A stretch of DNA of 64,000 bases from Elusimicrobia bacterium GWD2_63_28 (GCA_001799895.1 MGUI01000035.1:33015-97014); one strand, 5' to 3'. Positions 16,011 to 24,720 are shown, counted from the first letter of the stretch. A program made the numbers and translations. The notes: generated by a model from the sequence alone, not told the origin.

Positions 16011-18296
16011 CTAGGCCTGCCTGTAGCCCGCCAGGGCGTACCAGGCCTGGCCCAGCGAGAGGCCGCCGTCATTGGCCGGCACCTGCAGGTTGGAATAGAC
16101 CTTAAAGCCGCTCTCCTTGAGAGCCGCGGTCAAACCCTCCAACAGGGCCCTGTTCTGAAATACTCCCCCTGAAAGGCAGATGGTATCCAGCCCGGCGTCC
16201 TTTGCTATGGAGGCGGCCGCGCTAGCGGCGACCCCTATTATCCCGGCGTGCAGGCGGGCGGAGATATAGGCCGGGGTTTTCCCCGCCAGCCTGTCCGCCG
16301 CAGCGGCCTTCACGGCCGGGGAGGGATCTATCTGCAAATCGTCTTCACCGCCGCAGAGCCCGAAGGCATAGGGCGCGGCGGCGGGGCCGGGCAGCAGGCT
16401 CTCCAGCTCCATGGGGCCCTGCGCCTCGTAAGTGGCCTCGGTCCTGACACCGGCTATGAAGCTGAAGGCGTCGAAGAGCCGGCCCATGCTGCAGGTCCGC
16501 GGCGAATTCACCCCGGCGTCTATCATGCGCTCAACCGTGTGCAGCGCCGCGGCGGGTACGGCTTTAAAAAGGCCGGCGGCCTGCGCCCCCCACTCCGGCC
16601 CGTAAGCCGCTTTGACCAGGGCCAGGGCGGGGCGCCAGATCTCCAGCGCGCCGATATCCCCCCCGGGCAGGGCGAAATACTTCAGGTGCCCGGCGCGGCG
16701 CCAGGTCTGTTTTTCAAACACGAGGAATTCGGAGCCCCAGATCTGCCCGTCGGTACCGTAGCCGGTCCCGTCGAAGGCCACGCCGAGAAAAGACCCGGCC
16801 AGGCCGTATTCGGCGGCCACGGAGAGCGCGTGCGCGGCGTGGTGCTGCACCGCGATCTTCCTGCCGGGCAGCGAACGCGCGATGGCCGAGGAGGCATAAT
16901 CCGGGTGCAGGTCGTGCGCTATCACTGACGGAGAAATTTTAAGGAGGCGCCTGTAATTGGCCAGCGTCTCCCTGAAGAAAGCCTGGTTGAGCGGCTCTGC
17001 CAGGTCGCCGATATGCTGGGAGAGGAAGGCCTCGGTGCCCCGGGTAAGGCAGAAGGTGTTCTTAAGGTCGGCGCCGCAGGCCAGCACGGCGGCGCCGCCC
17101 GCGGGCAGTTTCACGGCGGAGGGCACATAGCCCCGCGCCCGCCGCGCCAGCCGCAGTTCGCCGCAGGCCTCGAAGGCCACGCTGTCGTCGCACCTGTTAT
17201 GTATGGGCCTGTCGTGGGAGAGCGAGAAGGCGGCCACGCCGGCCAGGCGCGCCCGCACGTCGGGGCCGTCCTTGCAGATGGGCTCGTCGCGGAAATTGCC
17301 GGAGGTCATCAGCAGCGGGCCGGAGAAACCTTTTTTCTCCAGCAGGGCGAAGAGGGCGGCGTGCAGGGGCGTATAGGGCAGCATTACGCCGAGGCGGGAC
17401 AGGCCGGGGGCCGGCTCTTTGAATTTACCAGGGCGGCGGCGCAGCATGACCACCGGCGCTTCGGGGGAACCGAGGGCGGCGGCTTCAGCCGGGGAGATAA
17501 AACAATATTTTTTAACCGCCGCCAGCGACGGAGCCATAACGGCGAAAGGCTTGTGGGGCCTGCGCTTGGCTCCGCGCAGCTTCCTTATGGCGGAAGGGTC
17601 GTCGGCGCGGCAGGCCAGGTGGAAGCCTCCCAGGCTGCGCAGCGCGCCTATCTTCCCGGCTATCAGCAGCTTTGCCGCTGCCTCCAGAGCCGCCGGGCCG
17701 GCAAAGTTTTTTCCGCCGGCCTCCAGTTTCACCGCCGGGCCGCATACCGGGCAGGCGTTAGGCTGGGCGTGAAAGCGGCGGTCCAGCGGGTCTCCGTATT
17801 CCCGCAGGCACTCCGGGCACATTTTGAAACCGGCCATGGTGGTATACGGCCGGTCATAAGGAATGCTTTTAACGATGGTGAAGCGCGGGCCGCAATTGGT
17901 GCAGTTGGTGAAAGGGTAAAGATAACGCCGGTTTCGCGGAGAGGAGAGCTCACGGCGGCAGTCGGCGCAGAGGGCCAGGTCCGCCGGTATGATGGCCACG
18001 GCGAGCGCCTTGCCCCCGCTCTTCGCAATGATGAATTTTTTATCGCCGGCCGTTGGCAGGGCGCGGCTGACTACCGAGTCCACCCGGGCGGCGGCGGGGC
18101 GGCGGCCGGCGAGGTCCCTGATAAAGGCTTCCACGTCCGGGCCGGGACCCTCGGCCTCTATGGTAACTCCGGAAGCGTCGTTCTTAACCCAGCCTGACAG
18201 AGAATACTCGGCGGCCAGCTTATAGACGTGCGGCCTGAAGCCGACGCCCTGCACTACGCCCTGCACCAGGATCTGTTTTCTTACGAGGGGAGGCAT
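16011..18296 (-). CDS. hypF: Carbamoyltransferase HypF, [NiFe]-hydrogenase maturation
   Basis: Converts carbamoyl phosphate and ATP to a carbamoyl group passed to HypE, the first step in making the cyanide ligands of the [NiFe] site. Domains in order: acylphosphatase (VQGVVQGVGFRPHVYKLA, residues 11-28), two Cys4 zinc fingers (CADC...CTNC and CPEC...CPVC, about 100-190), a YrdC-like domain, and the Kae1-like domain with HHAAH and a final SGGVFQN segment. Length 761 aa is normal. It is the last gene of the hyp operon and overlaps the preceding membrane-protein gene by one base. Confidence 0.97.
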   Translation of the reverse strand: MPPLVRKQILVQGVVQGVGFRPHVYKLAAEYSLSGWVKNDASGVTIEAEGPGPDVEAFIRDLAGRRPAAARVDSVVSRALPTAGDKKFIIAKSGGKALAVAIIPADLALCADCRRELSSPRNRRYLYPFTNCTNCGPRFTIVKSIPYDRPYTTMAGFKMCPECLREYGDPLDRRFHAQPNACPVCGPAVKLEAGGKNFAGPAALEAAAKLLIAGKIGALRSLGGFHLACRADDPSAIRKLRGAKRRPHKPFAVMAPSLAAVKKYCFISPAEAAALGSPEAPVVMLRRRPGKFKEPAPGLSRLGVMLPYTPLHAALFALLEKKGFSGPLLMTSGNFRDEPICKDGPDVRARLAGVAAFSLSHDRPIHNRCDDSVAFEACGELRLARRARGYVPSAVKLPAGGAAVLACGADLKNTFCLTRGTEAFLSQHIGDLAEPLNQAFFRETLANYRRLLKISPSVIAHDLHPDYASSAIARSLPGRKIAVQHHAAHALSVAAEYGLAGSFLGVAFDGTGYGTDGQIWGSEFLVFEKQTWRRAGHLKYFALPGGDIGALEIWRPALALVKAAYGPEWGAQAAGLFKAVPAAALHTVERMIDAGVNSPRTCSMGRLFDAFSFIAGVRTEATYEAQGPMELESLLPGPAAAPYAFGLCGGEDDLQIDPSPAVKAAAADRLAGKTPAYISARLHAGIIGVAASAAASIAKDAGLDTICLSGGVFQNRALLEGLTAALKESGFKVYSNLQVPANDGGLSLGQAWYALAGYRQA

Positions 18297-19105
18297 TACT
18301 TTCCTGTCACCACTTCGCCTTTCTTATAATCCAGCTCGCTGCCGAACAGGCTGTGCGGCACCAGATACACCGCGGCGGTGACGGCGAAAGCCAGGTTCAG
18401 CCAGAGGCGGGCCTTCCGCTCCTTGAGCACGGCCCAGAGAGCCGGCAGCCAGGCCAGCAGCAGCAGCAGCGTCTTATTGTCGGTAAGGTCGTAGCCGAAA
18501 GGAAAGCCGGTCCAGGCCTGGCCGAAAGCGTAATACTGGGTGATCGGCCCGAAGACGAAGCCCCCGGCGAGCAGGAACATGACGGTGGCGGGCACGGAAT
18601 GTTTTACCGGCGGCGCGCCGAAGGCGGCCGTCAGGAAGATGCGCACAGAGAACAGCATGAACAGGAACATCAGCACGATGTGCGGGATAAGGACCCAGCC
18701 CGGCACCGCGCCCTTGAAACGGGTCACTACCGGCCGTTCGGACGGCTCGAACTTATTATCCGGGTGCTCGAGGAAGACGCGGTATTCCAGTTTGCCGGCC
18801 GGCGGCTGGTCGGGCAACAGGAAAGAAAGCTCCCCGTCGCCGGCTTGCAGCGCCGCAGCCGAGAAGCCGTCGCCTGTCTTGTAGCGGCGCCACTCTATGC
18901 GGCCTTCAAGCGGGCCCTTGTATTTCACCCTGACTACGCAGTCCCCGGCGCCGATGGTGCAGCTGCGGGGCAGGCGGTAGCCCTGTATCCCGGTCCCGTC
19001 CACCGCACCGCCCTTAATAGGATAGGTAGGCCCTGTCTTGCGCTGGTAGACGGCGAAGGACAGCGTAATGACGAGGCTGAGCAGCCAGAGCAGCGCTTTG
19101 TTCAT
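18296..19105 (-). CDS. Uncharacterised membrane protein inside the hyp operon
   Basis: 269 aa. A hydrophobic N-terminal helix (ALLWLLSLVITLSFAVY) is followed by a soluble, probably periplasmic, beta-rich region (about residues 25-135; CTIGAGDCVVRVKYKGPLEGRIEW, ending PERPVV-like). Then come about five helices to the C-terminus, including GWVLIPHIVLMFLFMLFSVRIF. I recognise no family. It lies 1 bp from hypE and overlaps hypF by one base, so it is co-expressed with the maturation genes. A membrane-redox or metal-delivery role would be speculation. Confidence 0.7.
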   Translation of the reverse strand: MNKALLWLLSLVITLSFAVYQRKTGPTYPIKGGAVDGTGIQGYRLPRSCTIGAGDCVVRVKYKGPLEGRIEWRRYKTGDGFSAAALQAGDGELSFLLPDQPPAGKLEYRVFLEHPDNKFEPSERPVVTRFKGAVPGWVLIPHIVLMFLFMLFSVRIFLTAAFGAPPVKHSVPATVMFLLAGGFVFGPITQYYAFGQAWTGFPFGYDLTDNKTLLLLLAWLPALWAVLKERKARLWLNLAFAVTAAVYLVPHSLFGSELDYKKGEVVTGK

Positions 19106-19106
19106 A

Positions 19107-20117
19107 TCAGCAGATGCGCGGCAGCTGCTCGCCTTCCAGCATCAGCATGATGCGCGAGCCGCCGATGGCGGTGAGCAGCCGCACCTGCGGCTTTTTCTCT
19201 TTGACCATGCGGCCGACCACTGCGGCGTGTTTGCCGTAGCGATGGGCGCGCATGGCCTTCAGTATCTTAGGCGCGGCGGCAGGGGAAACGAAAACGGCTA
19301 TCTTGCCCTCGTTGGCCACGTAGAGCGGGTCCAGGCCCAGCAGGGCGCAGGCGTTCTTAACCTGTACCGAGACGGGCACCGCTTCTTCTTCCACCTCGGC
19401 GCTGAGTTTGCAGGCGCCGGAAACCTCGTTGAGCACGGTGGCGAGCCCCCCCCGCGTGATATCGCGCATGGCGCGCACGCCGGGAAATTTAAGGATGGCT
19501 TCCGCCAGGCCGTTGAGCGGGGCGGCGTCGCTCTTAATGCCGCCCTCCAGCCCCAGGCGGTCGCGGGCGTTCATCACGGCCACGCCGTGGTCGGCCAGGC
19601 CGCCGCTGACTATAATAACGTCGCCGGCCTTCACCGCCGCGGAGGTCAGGCTGCGGCCCTTGGGGATAAGCCCCACGCCGGCCGTGTTTATAAAGATGCC
19701 GTCTGCCTTGCCGCGCTCCACCACCTTGGTGTCGCCGGTGACTATCCTGACCCCGGCCTCGTCGGCGGCGCGGCGCATGGAGGCCGTTATGCGCTCCAGC
19801 AGGGCCCCGGGAAAACCTTCCTCCAGGATGAAGCCGGCGGAAAGCGCCAGCGGCCGGGCGCCCTTGACGGCCAGGTCGTTGACCGTGCCGCAGACGGCCA
19901 CGCGGCCTATGTCCGCCCCCGGGAACTCCACGGGCGTGACCACGTAGGAGTCGGTGGTGAAAGCGAGCGTCGCGCCGGGTATCCTCACCTCGGCGGCGTC
20001 CTCCAGCGGCTTCAGCGCCGGGTTGGAGAAACTTTTAAGGAAAACGTTTTCCACCAGCTCCCGGCTGAGCCTGCCGCCGCTGCCGTGGGCCAGAACTACT
20101 TTTTCCAGAACAGCCAT
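19107..20117 (-). CDS. hypE: Hydrogenase maturation factor HypE
   Basis: Dehydrates the carbamoyl group, received from HypF on its C-terminal cysteine, to a thiocyanate that becomes the Fe-bound cyanide. The AIR-synthase fold is seen in LAHGSGGRLSRELV (ATP-binding loop) and GVRIVTGDTKVV. The sequence ends exactly in PRIC, the required C-terminal motif with the acceptor Cys. Length 336 aa is normal. The ATG overlaps the lysR stop by one base and has GGAGGACC upstream. Confidence 0.97.
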   Translation of the reverse strand: MAVLEKVVLAHGSGGRLSRELVENVFLKSFSNPALKPLEDAAEVRIPGATLAFTTDSYVVTPVEFPGADIGRVAVCGTVNDLAVKGARPLALSAGFILEEGFPGALLERITASMRRAADEAGVRIVTGDTKVVERGKADGIFINTAGVGLIPKGRSLTSAAVKAGDVIIVSGGLADHGVAVMNARDRLGLEGGIKSDAAPLNGLAEAILKFPGVRAMRDITRGGLATVLNEVSGACKLSAEVEEEAVPVSVQVKNACALLGLDPLYVANEGKIAVFVSPAAAPKILKAMRAHRYGKHAAVVGRMVKEKKPQVRLLTAIGGSRIMLMLEGEQLPRIC

Positions 20118-21022
20118 CAGGTCCTCCCCGCGGTTTTTTTAACGCCGTCAAAGATGTTCATAAAACTGCGCGCCACCGAAGAGAGCTTGCGCGACCTGCT
20201 ATAGACCAGGTAGATAGGGCGCAGGAATTCGGCGTCGGAGATCTTCAGCGCGTGCAGGCTGACGCCGTTCTCGTCGTCCCGGATGGCGGTGCGCGGCAGC
20301 AGCGAAACGCCGGCGCCGGAGGCCACGGCCGTCTTTATGGTCTCGATGTTGTCCAGCTCCATCTTCACGTGCGGCTTAACGCCGTGGCGGCGCAGGAAGG
20401 AATCTATGTAGCGCCTCGACGGGAAGGCCCGGTCGAAGAAGATGAAATCCATGGCTTCCAGGTCCCGGACGCTGACCGACTTGCGGCCCGCCAGCGGCGA
20501 GGAGGAGCCGGCGATCAGCGCCATCTCGTCCTTGGCCACGGGCAGCATGGCCAGCCCCGGCGCCTTGCGGTAGGGGCAGGCCATGAAGCCGAAATCGGCC
20601 CGGCCCGAGGTGATGTCCGAATAGATCTGCGAGAACTGCCGGTACTCCACGCTGACGCGCGCGCCGGGGGTCTGCGCCAGGAACTGCTTTATGAAGTTCT
20701 GGATGATATAGATGCCGGCGCTATAGATGGTGGAGATCTTTATCTCGTCGCCCTGCCGGTCGCGGGCCAGCGCGCGGATGGTGCGCAGCGCGCCGTCGTA
20801 GACGGAGGAGACCTTTTTGGCGGCGTCGTAGAATTTCTCGCCGCAGGGCGTCAGCAGGATCCTGCCGGCCTGGCGGTGATAGAGCTTGCATTTGAGCACC
20901 AGCTCCAGCTTTTTCACCTGCTGGCTGACGGCGGACTGGGAGATATAATTGAGCTCGGCGGTCTTTGAAAAACTGCCGGTATCCGACAGGTCGCGGAAAA
21001 CCTTAAGGGTTTCGATGTTCAC
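20117..21022 (-). CDS. LysR-family transcriptional regulator inside the hyp operon
   Basis: 301 aa. The winged-helix N-terminus is clear (TLKVFRDLSDTGSFSKTAEL, then ISQSAVSQQVKKLE), followed by the two-lobed periplasmic-binding-protein-like sensor domain from about residue 90 (ISTIYSAGIYIIQNF). It sits between hypD and hypE with no spacing, unusual for a LysR protein, which more often stands divergent from its target. The effector is unknown. Confidence 0.92.
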   Translation of the reverse strand: MNIETLKVFRDLSDTGSFSKTAELNYISQSAVSQQVKKLELVLKCKLYHRQAGRILLTPCGEKFYDAAKKVSSVYDGALRTIRALARDRQGDEIKISTIYSAGIYIIQNFIKQFLAQTPGARVSVEYRQFSQIYSDITSGRADFGFMACPYRKAPGLAMLPVAKDEMALIAGSSSPLAGRKSVSVRDLEAMDFIFFDRAFPSRRYIDSFLRRHGVKPHVKMELDNIETIKTAVASGAGVSLLPRTAIRDDENGVSLHALKISDAEFLRPIYLVYSRSRKLSSVARSFMNIFDGVKKTAGRT

Positions 21023-22144
21023 TCAGCCTCCGTACTTGAACCAGGCGGCGCAGGCCCCTTCCGAGGAGACCATGCAGGGTCCGACGGCGTTGGACGGCGT
21101 GCAGGCCTTGCCGAACAACCGGCAGTCCGGCGGCAGCGCCTTGCCGAGCAGTATAGCCCCGCAAAGGCAGCCCTTCGGCTCGGGCGCGTCGGAATAGGGG
21201 ATCTTGAAGCGCTTCACCGCGTCGAAAGCCTCGTAGGCCTTCGAAAATTCCAGGCCTGTGTCCTTGACGGTGCCGATGGCGCGCCAGGAGGCCGCGCAGA
21301 CGGTGAACACCTCCGCCAGCAGCGCCTGCGCCGCGGGGTTGCCGCCCGCCCGCACCGCGCGGAAATATTCGTCCTCCACGGCGGGCTTGCCGGACAGGAT
21401 CTGCCTGAGCAGCATATTGACGCCGCTGAGGATATCCAGCGGCTCGAAGCCGGTGACCGCGCAGGGCACGCGGTATTTCTCGGCGACGAAGCGGTAAGGC
21501 TCCAGCCCGATGATGGCGCTGACGTGGCCGGGCAGCATGAAGCCGTGGATCTTGTTCTCCGGGTCGGAGAGCAGCAGTTCCAGCGCCGGCGGGACCAGCT
21601 TGAAGAAGGCGGTGGAAGAAAAGTTCTTAAGCCCCGCTTTTTTGGCGCGGGCCACGGCGCCGGCTATCACCGGGGCGGTGGTTTCGAAGCCGACGCCGAT
21701 GAAGACCACCTGCCGGCCGGGCTCGGCGGCGGCCAGCGCCACCGCGTCGAGCGGGGAATAGACCACGCGGATGTCCGACCCGCGCTCGCGCATGGCGTGC
21801 AGGTCCAGGCCCTTCGAGCCCTTCACCTTCAGCATGTCGCCGAAGGTGGTAATGATAACGCCGGGGATTTCCGCCAGGGCCAGCACGCGGTCGATGTCGC
21901 CCTGGGAGGTGACGCAGACGGGGCAGCCGGGGCCGGAGAGCATCTTGAGCTCTTTGGGGAACAGGCGGCGCATGCCGCTGGCGGCTATGGCCATGGTGTG
22001 CGTGCCGCAGACTTCCATGAAGTTTACGCGCCCGCCCGTCTTCTGCGCGGCGGCGGAGGCGAGCCGCTCCATCTCGGAGAGGGCGGCGGAGGCCAGGGCG
22101 CGGTCGCGCCACAGGGGCGAGGAGAACTGTTCGGCGGCCTTCAT
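21023..22144 (-). CDS. hypD: Hydrogenase maturation factor HypD
   Basis: Iron-sulfur scaffold that, with HypC, assembles the Fe(CN)2CO group. Signatures: FMEVCGTHTMAIAASG (about residues 43-58), SGPGCPVCVTSQGDID, TFGDMLKVKG and the C-terminal cluster segment GCLCG...CRLF...CTPS...GPCMVSSEGAC. Length 373 aa is normal. It overlaps hypC by 4 bp (ATGA). Confidence 0.97.
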   Translation of the reverse strand: MKAAEQFSSPLWRDRALASAALSEMERLASAAAQKTGGRVNFMEVCGTHTMAIAASGMRRLFPKELKMLSGPGCPVCVTSQGDIDRVLALAEIPGVIITTFGDMLKVKGSKGLDLHAMRERGSDIRVVYSPLDAVALAAAEPGRQVVFIGVGFETTAPVIAGAVARAKKAGLKNFSSTAFFKLVPPALELLLSDPENKIHGFMLPGHVSAIIGLEPYRFVAEKYRVPCAVTGFEPLDILSGVNMLLRQILSGKPAVEDEYFRAVRAGGNPAAQALLAEVFTVCAASWRAIGTVKDTGLEFSKAYEAFDAVKRFKIPYSDAPEPKGCLCGAILLGKALPPDCRLFGKACTPSNAVGPCMVSSEGACAAWFKYGG

Positions 22145-22398
22145 GGCTTGTTATGCCCGAGCGGGCCGGAGGCGTCGGCGTGGTCCTTGCCGAAGACCTC
22201 GGCGAAGACCTTCAGCGTCTCCTGGGCGTCTTTCGGGTCCAGCACCTGTATGGCGAAGCCGGCGTGGACGAGGACGTAGTCGTTCTTCTTGGCGTCCGGC
22301 ACCAGGTCCAGCGAGACCTGGCGCCTGACTCCGCTGAAATCCACTTCGGCGTTGTTGTTCTTGAGGGAGGTGATCTTACCGGGGACGGCGAGGCACAT
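22141..22398 (-). CDS. hypC: Hydrogenase maturation chaperone HypC
   Basis: 85 aa. It opens MCLAVPGKI with the essential Cys2 and shows the OB-like core VDFSGVRRQVSLDLVPDAKKNDYVLVHAGFAIQVL. It binds HypD and then the hydrogenase large-subunit precursor. First gene of hypCD-lysR-hypE-orf-hypF. AGGAAGG precedes the ATG. hypA, hypB and hydrogenase structural genes are not in the window. Confidence 0.96.
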   Translation of the reverse strand: MCLAVPGKITSLKNNNAEVDFSGVRRQVSLDLVPDAKKNDYVLVHAGFAIQVLDPKDAQETLKVFAEVFGKDHADASGPLGHNKP

Positions 22399-22442
22399 GT
22401 TGTCCTTCCTGGCTATTAGATTTATTAATATTGCCTTTAATA

Positions 22443-22448
22443 ATTATA
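22443..22448 (-). promoter_or_regulatory. -10 box for the hyp operon
   Basis: TATAAT on the minus strand lies in an AT-rich island 45-50 bp before the hypC ATG; expected leader about 38 nt. The -35 is weak. No NikR-type palindrome is visible here. Confidence 0.5.
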
Positions 22449-22617
22449 CTATTTCATGACGATAGAATAGGAACGCACCAGGCTGGCCGTGGGCAGCATG
22501 ACGGCGCGGTCCGGCTCTCCGGGAGCGATTTTAGTGCGGAGGACCGCAGGCCCTCTTCTGCCGCGCACGCTTATGAGCGAGCGGCGAGCCGGAACGCGCG
22601 AGGCTTTTGGCCGAGAC
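22449..22617. other. Non-coding gap between hypC and the tRNA terminator
   Basis: About 170 bp of GC-rich sequence without a credible reading frame on either strand. It contains several short self-complementary runs (for example around 22510-22560), but I cannot match it to a known RNA family. Confidence 0.4.
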
Positions 22618-22651
22618 ATAAAAAAAAGATCGTAGCTTTCGCTACGATCTT
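22618..22651 (-). terminator. Intrinsic terminator of the tRNA-Tyr/tRNA-Leu transcript
   Basis: An 11-bp perfect stem (22626-22636 with 22641-22651) with loop GAAA on the minus strand is followed by about eight U residues. It starts just past the 3' end of tRNA-Leu. Confidence 0.92.
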
Positions 22652-22657
22652 AAATTT

Positions 22658-22740
22658 GCGCGGGAAGGGAGTTGAACCCATAAGACCTTTCGGTCACACG
22701 GTCCTGAGCCGTGCGCGTCTGCCAGTTCCGCCACCCGCGC
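22658..22740 (-). tRNA. tRNA-Leu (CAG)
   Basis: 83 nt on the minus strand. The acceptor stem GCGCGGG pairs with CCCGCGC. The anticodon loop CTCAGGA gives CAG. A long class II variable arm (ACCGAAAGGT) and the T-loop GGTTCAACTCC are present. The 3' CCA is not encoded. Confidence 0.95.
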
Positions 22741-22756
22741 TTAAATTCGATTAGTA

Positions 22757-22840
22757 TGGTTGGGATAGGATTCGAACCTATGTAGGGCGTAGCCCGACGG
22801 TTTTACAGACCGTTGCTTTTGACCGCTCAGCCACCCAACC
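22757..22840 (-). tRNA. tRNA-Tyr (GTA)
   Basis: 84 nt on the minus strand. The acceptor is GGTTGGG/CCCAACC with discriminator A; the anticodon loop CTGTAAA gives GTA. A class II variable arm and T-loop GGTTCGAATCC are clear. It lies 16 bp upstream of tRNA-Leu in the same transcript. Confidence 0.96.
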
Positions 22841-22909
22841 AAAATATAAAGAGCAAAACTTCAGACAAATAGTATAGCAAAAAAAGCCGCCGCCCCCAAA
22901 ATCCCCGTC

Positions 22910-23695
22910 CTAAAACGGCAGCGTGAAAAAGAAATCCTCGGGAGTGAACAGCGAGTAAAGGTTGATGGCCGCGCCCAGCGCCAGGAAAGGGCCGAAGGGC
23001 ATATGGGACATGCGGTCCGCCCGTTTGAGCAGCAGCAGCGTCACGCCGTAGACCGAGCCGAAAAAAGAGGCCATGATGACCGCGGTAAGCACGCCCTGCC
23101 AGCCGCACAGGGCGCCGATGCCGCCCATCAGGAAGATGTCCCCCTCCCCGACCGCGTCCTTCTTGTAAATTTTCTTACCCAGCAGCGCCAGGCCCCAGAT
23201 AAAGCCCGCCCCGGCGGCCGCCCCGCCCGCCGAAGAGGCCAGGCGCGCCGCCCAGCTCCCCTCGAAATACGGGTTGACCAGGCTGCCGCCCAGGCCCAGC
23301 GCGAAGAGCGCCAGCGAAAAGGCGTCGGAGATGAGCATCGTCTCGAAATCAATAACGCTGACCAGTATCAGCACGTAGACGGCCAGCAGGCTGACCCCCA
23401 GCCAGGCCGGACTGCCCTGCCACTTATGGACGAAGAGCACCGTCAGCGCGGCCGTCAGAAGTTCCACGAAGGGGTACCTGGGAGAGATGGGCTCCTTGCA
23501 GGAGCGGCAGCGCCCGCGCAGCAGCAGGTAGCTGAGGACGGGGATATTGTCATAGAGCTTTATCGGGGCCAGGCACTTGGGACAGCGCGAGGGCGGGAAA
23601 TTGATGGACTCGTCCTTGGGCAGCCGGCCTATGCAGACATTGAGGAAACTCCCGAAGGCCAGGCCGAGGATAAAAGCCATTATCAGCGTTACCAT
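22910..23695 (-). CDS. pilD: Type IV prepilin peptidase / N-methyltransferase
   Basis: Inner-membrane aspartyl protease (A24) that cleaves prepilins after Gly and methylates the new N-terminus. It has the N-terminal GSFLNVCIGRLP motif, the cytoplasmic zinc loop with CPKC (about residue 38) and CRSC, and the two catalytic Asp regions VIDFETMLISD and VGEGDIFLMGGIGA. At 261 aa with about eight helices it is full length. It follows pilA on the same strand with a terminator between, and would process that pilin. Confidence 0.96.
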   Translation of the reverse strand: MVTLIMAFILGLAFGSFLNVCIGRLPKDESINFPPSRCPKCLAPIKLYDNIPVLSYLLLRGRCRSCKEPISPRYPFVELLTAALTVLFVHKWQGSPAWLGVSLLAVYVLILVSVIDFETMLISDAFSLALFALGLGGSLVNPYFEGSWAARLASSAGGAAAGAGFIWGLALLGKKIYKKDAVGEGDIFLMGGIGALCGWQGVLTAVIMASFFGSVYGVTLLLLKRADRMSHMPFGPFLALGAAINLYSLFTPEDFFFTLPF

Positions 23696-23723
23696 TGCAA
23701 TATTCTAACAATTGCCGGGGCAT

Positions 23724-23758
23724 AAAAAAACCCCGCGCCTTGCGACGCGGGGTCTTTT
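23724..23758. terminator. Terminator downstream of pilA
   Basis: The stem CCCCGCG/CGCGGGG (23731-23737 with 23746-23752) is flanked by seven A residues on one side and T residues on the other, so it can stop transcription from either direction. It separates highly expressed pilA from pilD. Confidence 0.88.
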
Positions 23759-23775
23759 TTCTGTTCAGCCTTTGA

Positions 23776-24237
23776 TTAGAAGGTCGACCAGGGGGTAAGG
23801 ATCGCGGTATCGCCGCGGCCCTTTATGTCCTCGTGGGTGCAGCCCACGATGAAGTTGCCCCAGGTGGCGGAATGGCTGGAGTCATTGTAGTAAGCCCAAC
23901 CAGCGCCGTCAGTCGGAGCCACGCCGGCGGTGACAGCGGTCACGGTGCGGGCATCGGCGTGCGTCGTGCCGGGAGCCTTGGCAAGCGGGATCTCGGCGAT
24001 ATACTTCGCGTTCAGGGTGATGCAGGCGAGCGTGTCGGCCGGGAACCAGCCTTCGTTGTCGCCGTAGTACACCTGGATAGCGCTGCGGACCGAGGAGAGA
24101 GCGCCCTTCGTGGCGCCTTCCTTGGACTTGTTGATCAGGTCGGCGAACTTCGGTATGGCGATGGCAGCCAGAATACCGATGATGGCGACGACGATCATGA
24201 GCTCTATCAGGGTGAAGCCCTTCTTATTGTTTTTCAT
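23776..24237 (-). CDS. pilA: Type IV major pilin
   Basis: Pilus subunit of 153 aa. The prepilin leader MKNNKKG is cut before [24 protein letters not shown], with the required Glu at position 5 of the mature chain. The C-terminal globular domain has two Cys (around residues 71 and 132) that could form the disulfide loop. The ribosome-binding site GGAGGAAG is strong. Its own promoter and terminator suggest high single-gene expression. Confidence 0.96.
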   Translation of the reverse strand: MKNNKKGFTLIELMIVVAIIGILAAIAIPKFADLINKSKEGATKGALSSVRSAIQVYYGDNEGWFPADTLACITLNAKYIAEIPLAKAPGTTHADARTVTAVTAGVAPTDGAGWAYYNDSSHSATWGNFIVGCTHEDIKGRGDTAILTPWSTF

Positions 24238-24307
24238 TAATATACTTCCTCCTTAACTGTCCCCCCATGGATGATATACAAGATAATGCCCTCAGGGGTT
24301 TCTATAA

Positions 24308-24336
24308 ATCTACATAACTACCCAAAACCTTGTCAA
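24308..24336 (-). promoter_or_regulatory. Candidate pilA promoter
   Basis: A consensus -35 TTGACA (24331-24336, minus strand) is followed after 17-18 bp by a poor -10 (GTAGAT/TAGATT, about 24307-24313). The expected leader is about 65 nt. No sigma-54 GG-N10-GC element was seen, although pilin genes in some bacteria use one. Confidence 0.5.
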
Positions 24337-24380
24337 CAATAAATACGGCCTGTTAGTCACATTCCACTAGCAATAAAATA

Positions 24381-24400
24381 ATCCCCCGCTTTCGGGGGAT
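24381..24400 (-). terminator. Terminator of tRNA-Ser
   Basis: The 8-bp stem ATCCCCCG/CGGGGGAT (24381-24388 with 24393-24400) has a 4-nt loop and is followed on the minus strand by TATTTTATTG. Confidence 0.85.
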
Positions 24401-24419
24401 CTATCTTAGGAAAAAAGTC

Positions 24420-24506
24420 CGGAGAGGAAGGGATTCGAACCCTTGATACCCTTTCGAGTATACAGACTTTCCAGGTCTGCGCCTTCAACCGCTCGGCCAC
24501 CTCTCC
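24420..24506 (-). tRNA. tRNA-Ser (GGA)
   Basis: 87 nt on the minus strand. The acceptor is GGAGAGG/CCTCTCC with discriminator G as expected for Ser; the anticodon loop CTGGAAA gives GGA. The long variable arm (TACTCGAAAGGGTA) and T-loop GGTTCGAATCC are intact. CCA is not encoded. Confidence 0.96.
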
Positions 24507-24690
24507 ATCTGATACCGCGCCCCTGCGCTGCGCTCCGGGGGCTTCGCCCCGGCCTTCGTCGGCCGGGCGCTTCTACAAGGGGAACCCAGGTTCCCCGTTT
24601 CATCGTCGCTCGCTCCGCCGCCTTCGGCGGCCCGCTCGCTGAACCCCTCCTGAGAGGAGTTCCTGACAATGACACTACTTAACCGTTTTA
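24507..24690. repeat. Cluster of short palindromes between tRNA-Ser and smpB
   Basis: Non-coding. At least four GC-rich hairpins follow each other: CCGGGGGCTTCGCCCCGG, GGCCTTCGTCGGCC, GGGGAACCCAGGTTCCCC and CCGCCGCCTTCGGCGG. The dense packing resembles REP-type intergenic repeats or a structured 5' region of the tRNA-Ser transcript. No coding frame is credible here. Confidence 0.5.
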
Positions 24691-24720
24691 CAATTTTAGG
24701 ATATTTGGTAACATGAAACA

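Noticed and set aside
16248..18197. Long plus-strand frames across hypF
   Set aside because: hypF is complete on the minus strand with all its domains; the other frames are shadows.
16011..22398. hypA, hypB or hydrogenase structural genes
   Set aside because: None of the frames in or around the operon matches them; the maturation set in the window is CDEF only.
24406..24682. Short open frames over tRNA-Ser and the palindrome cluster
   Set aside because: They cross a clear tRNA gene and hairpins; not coding.
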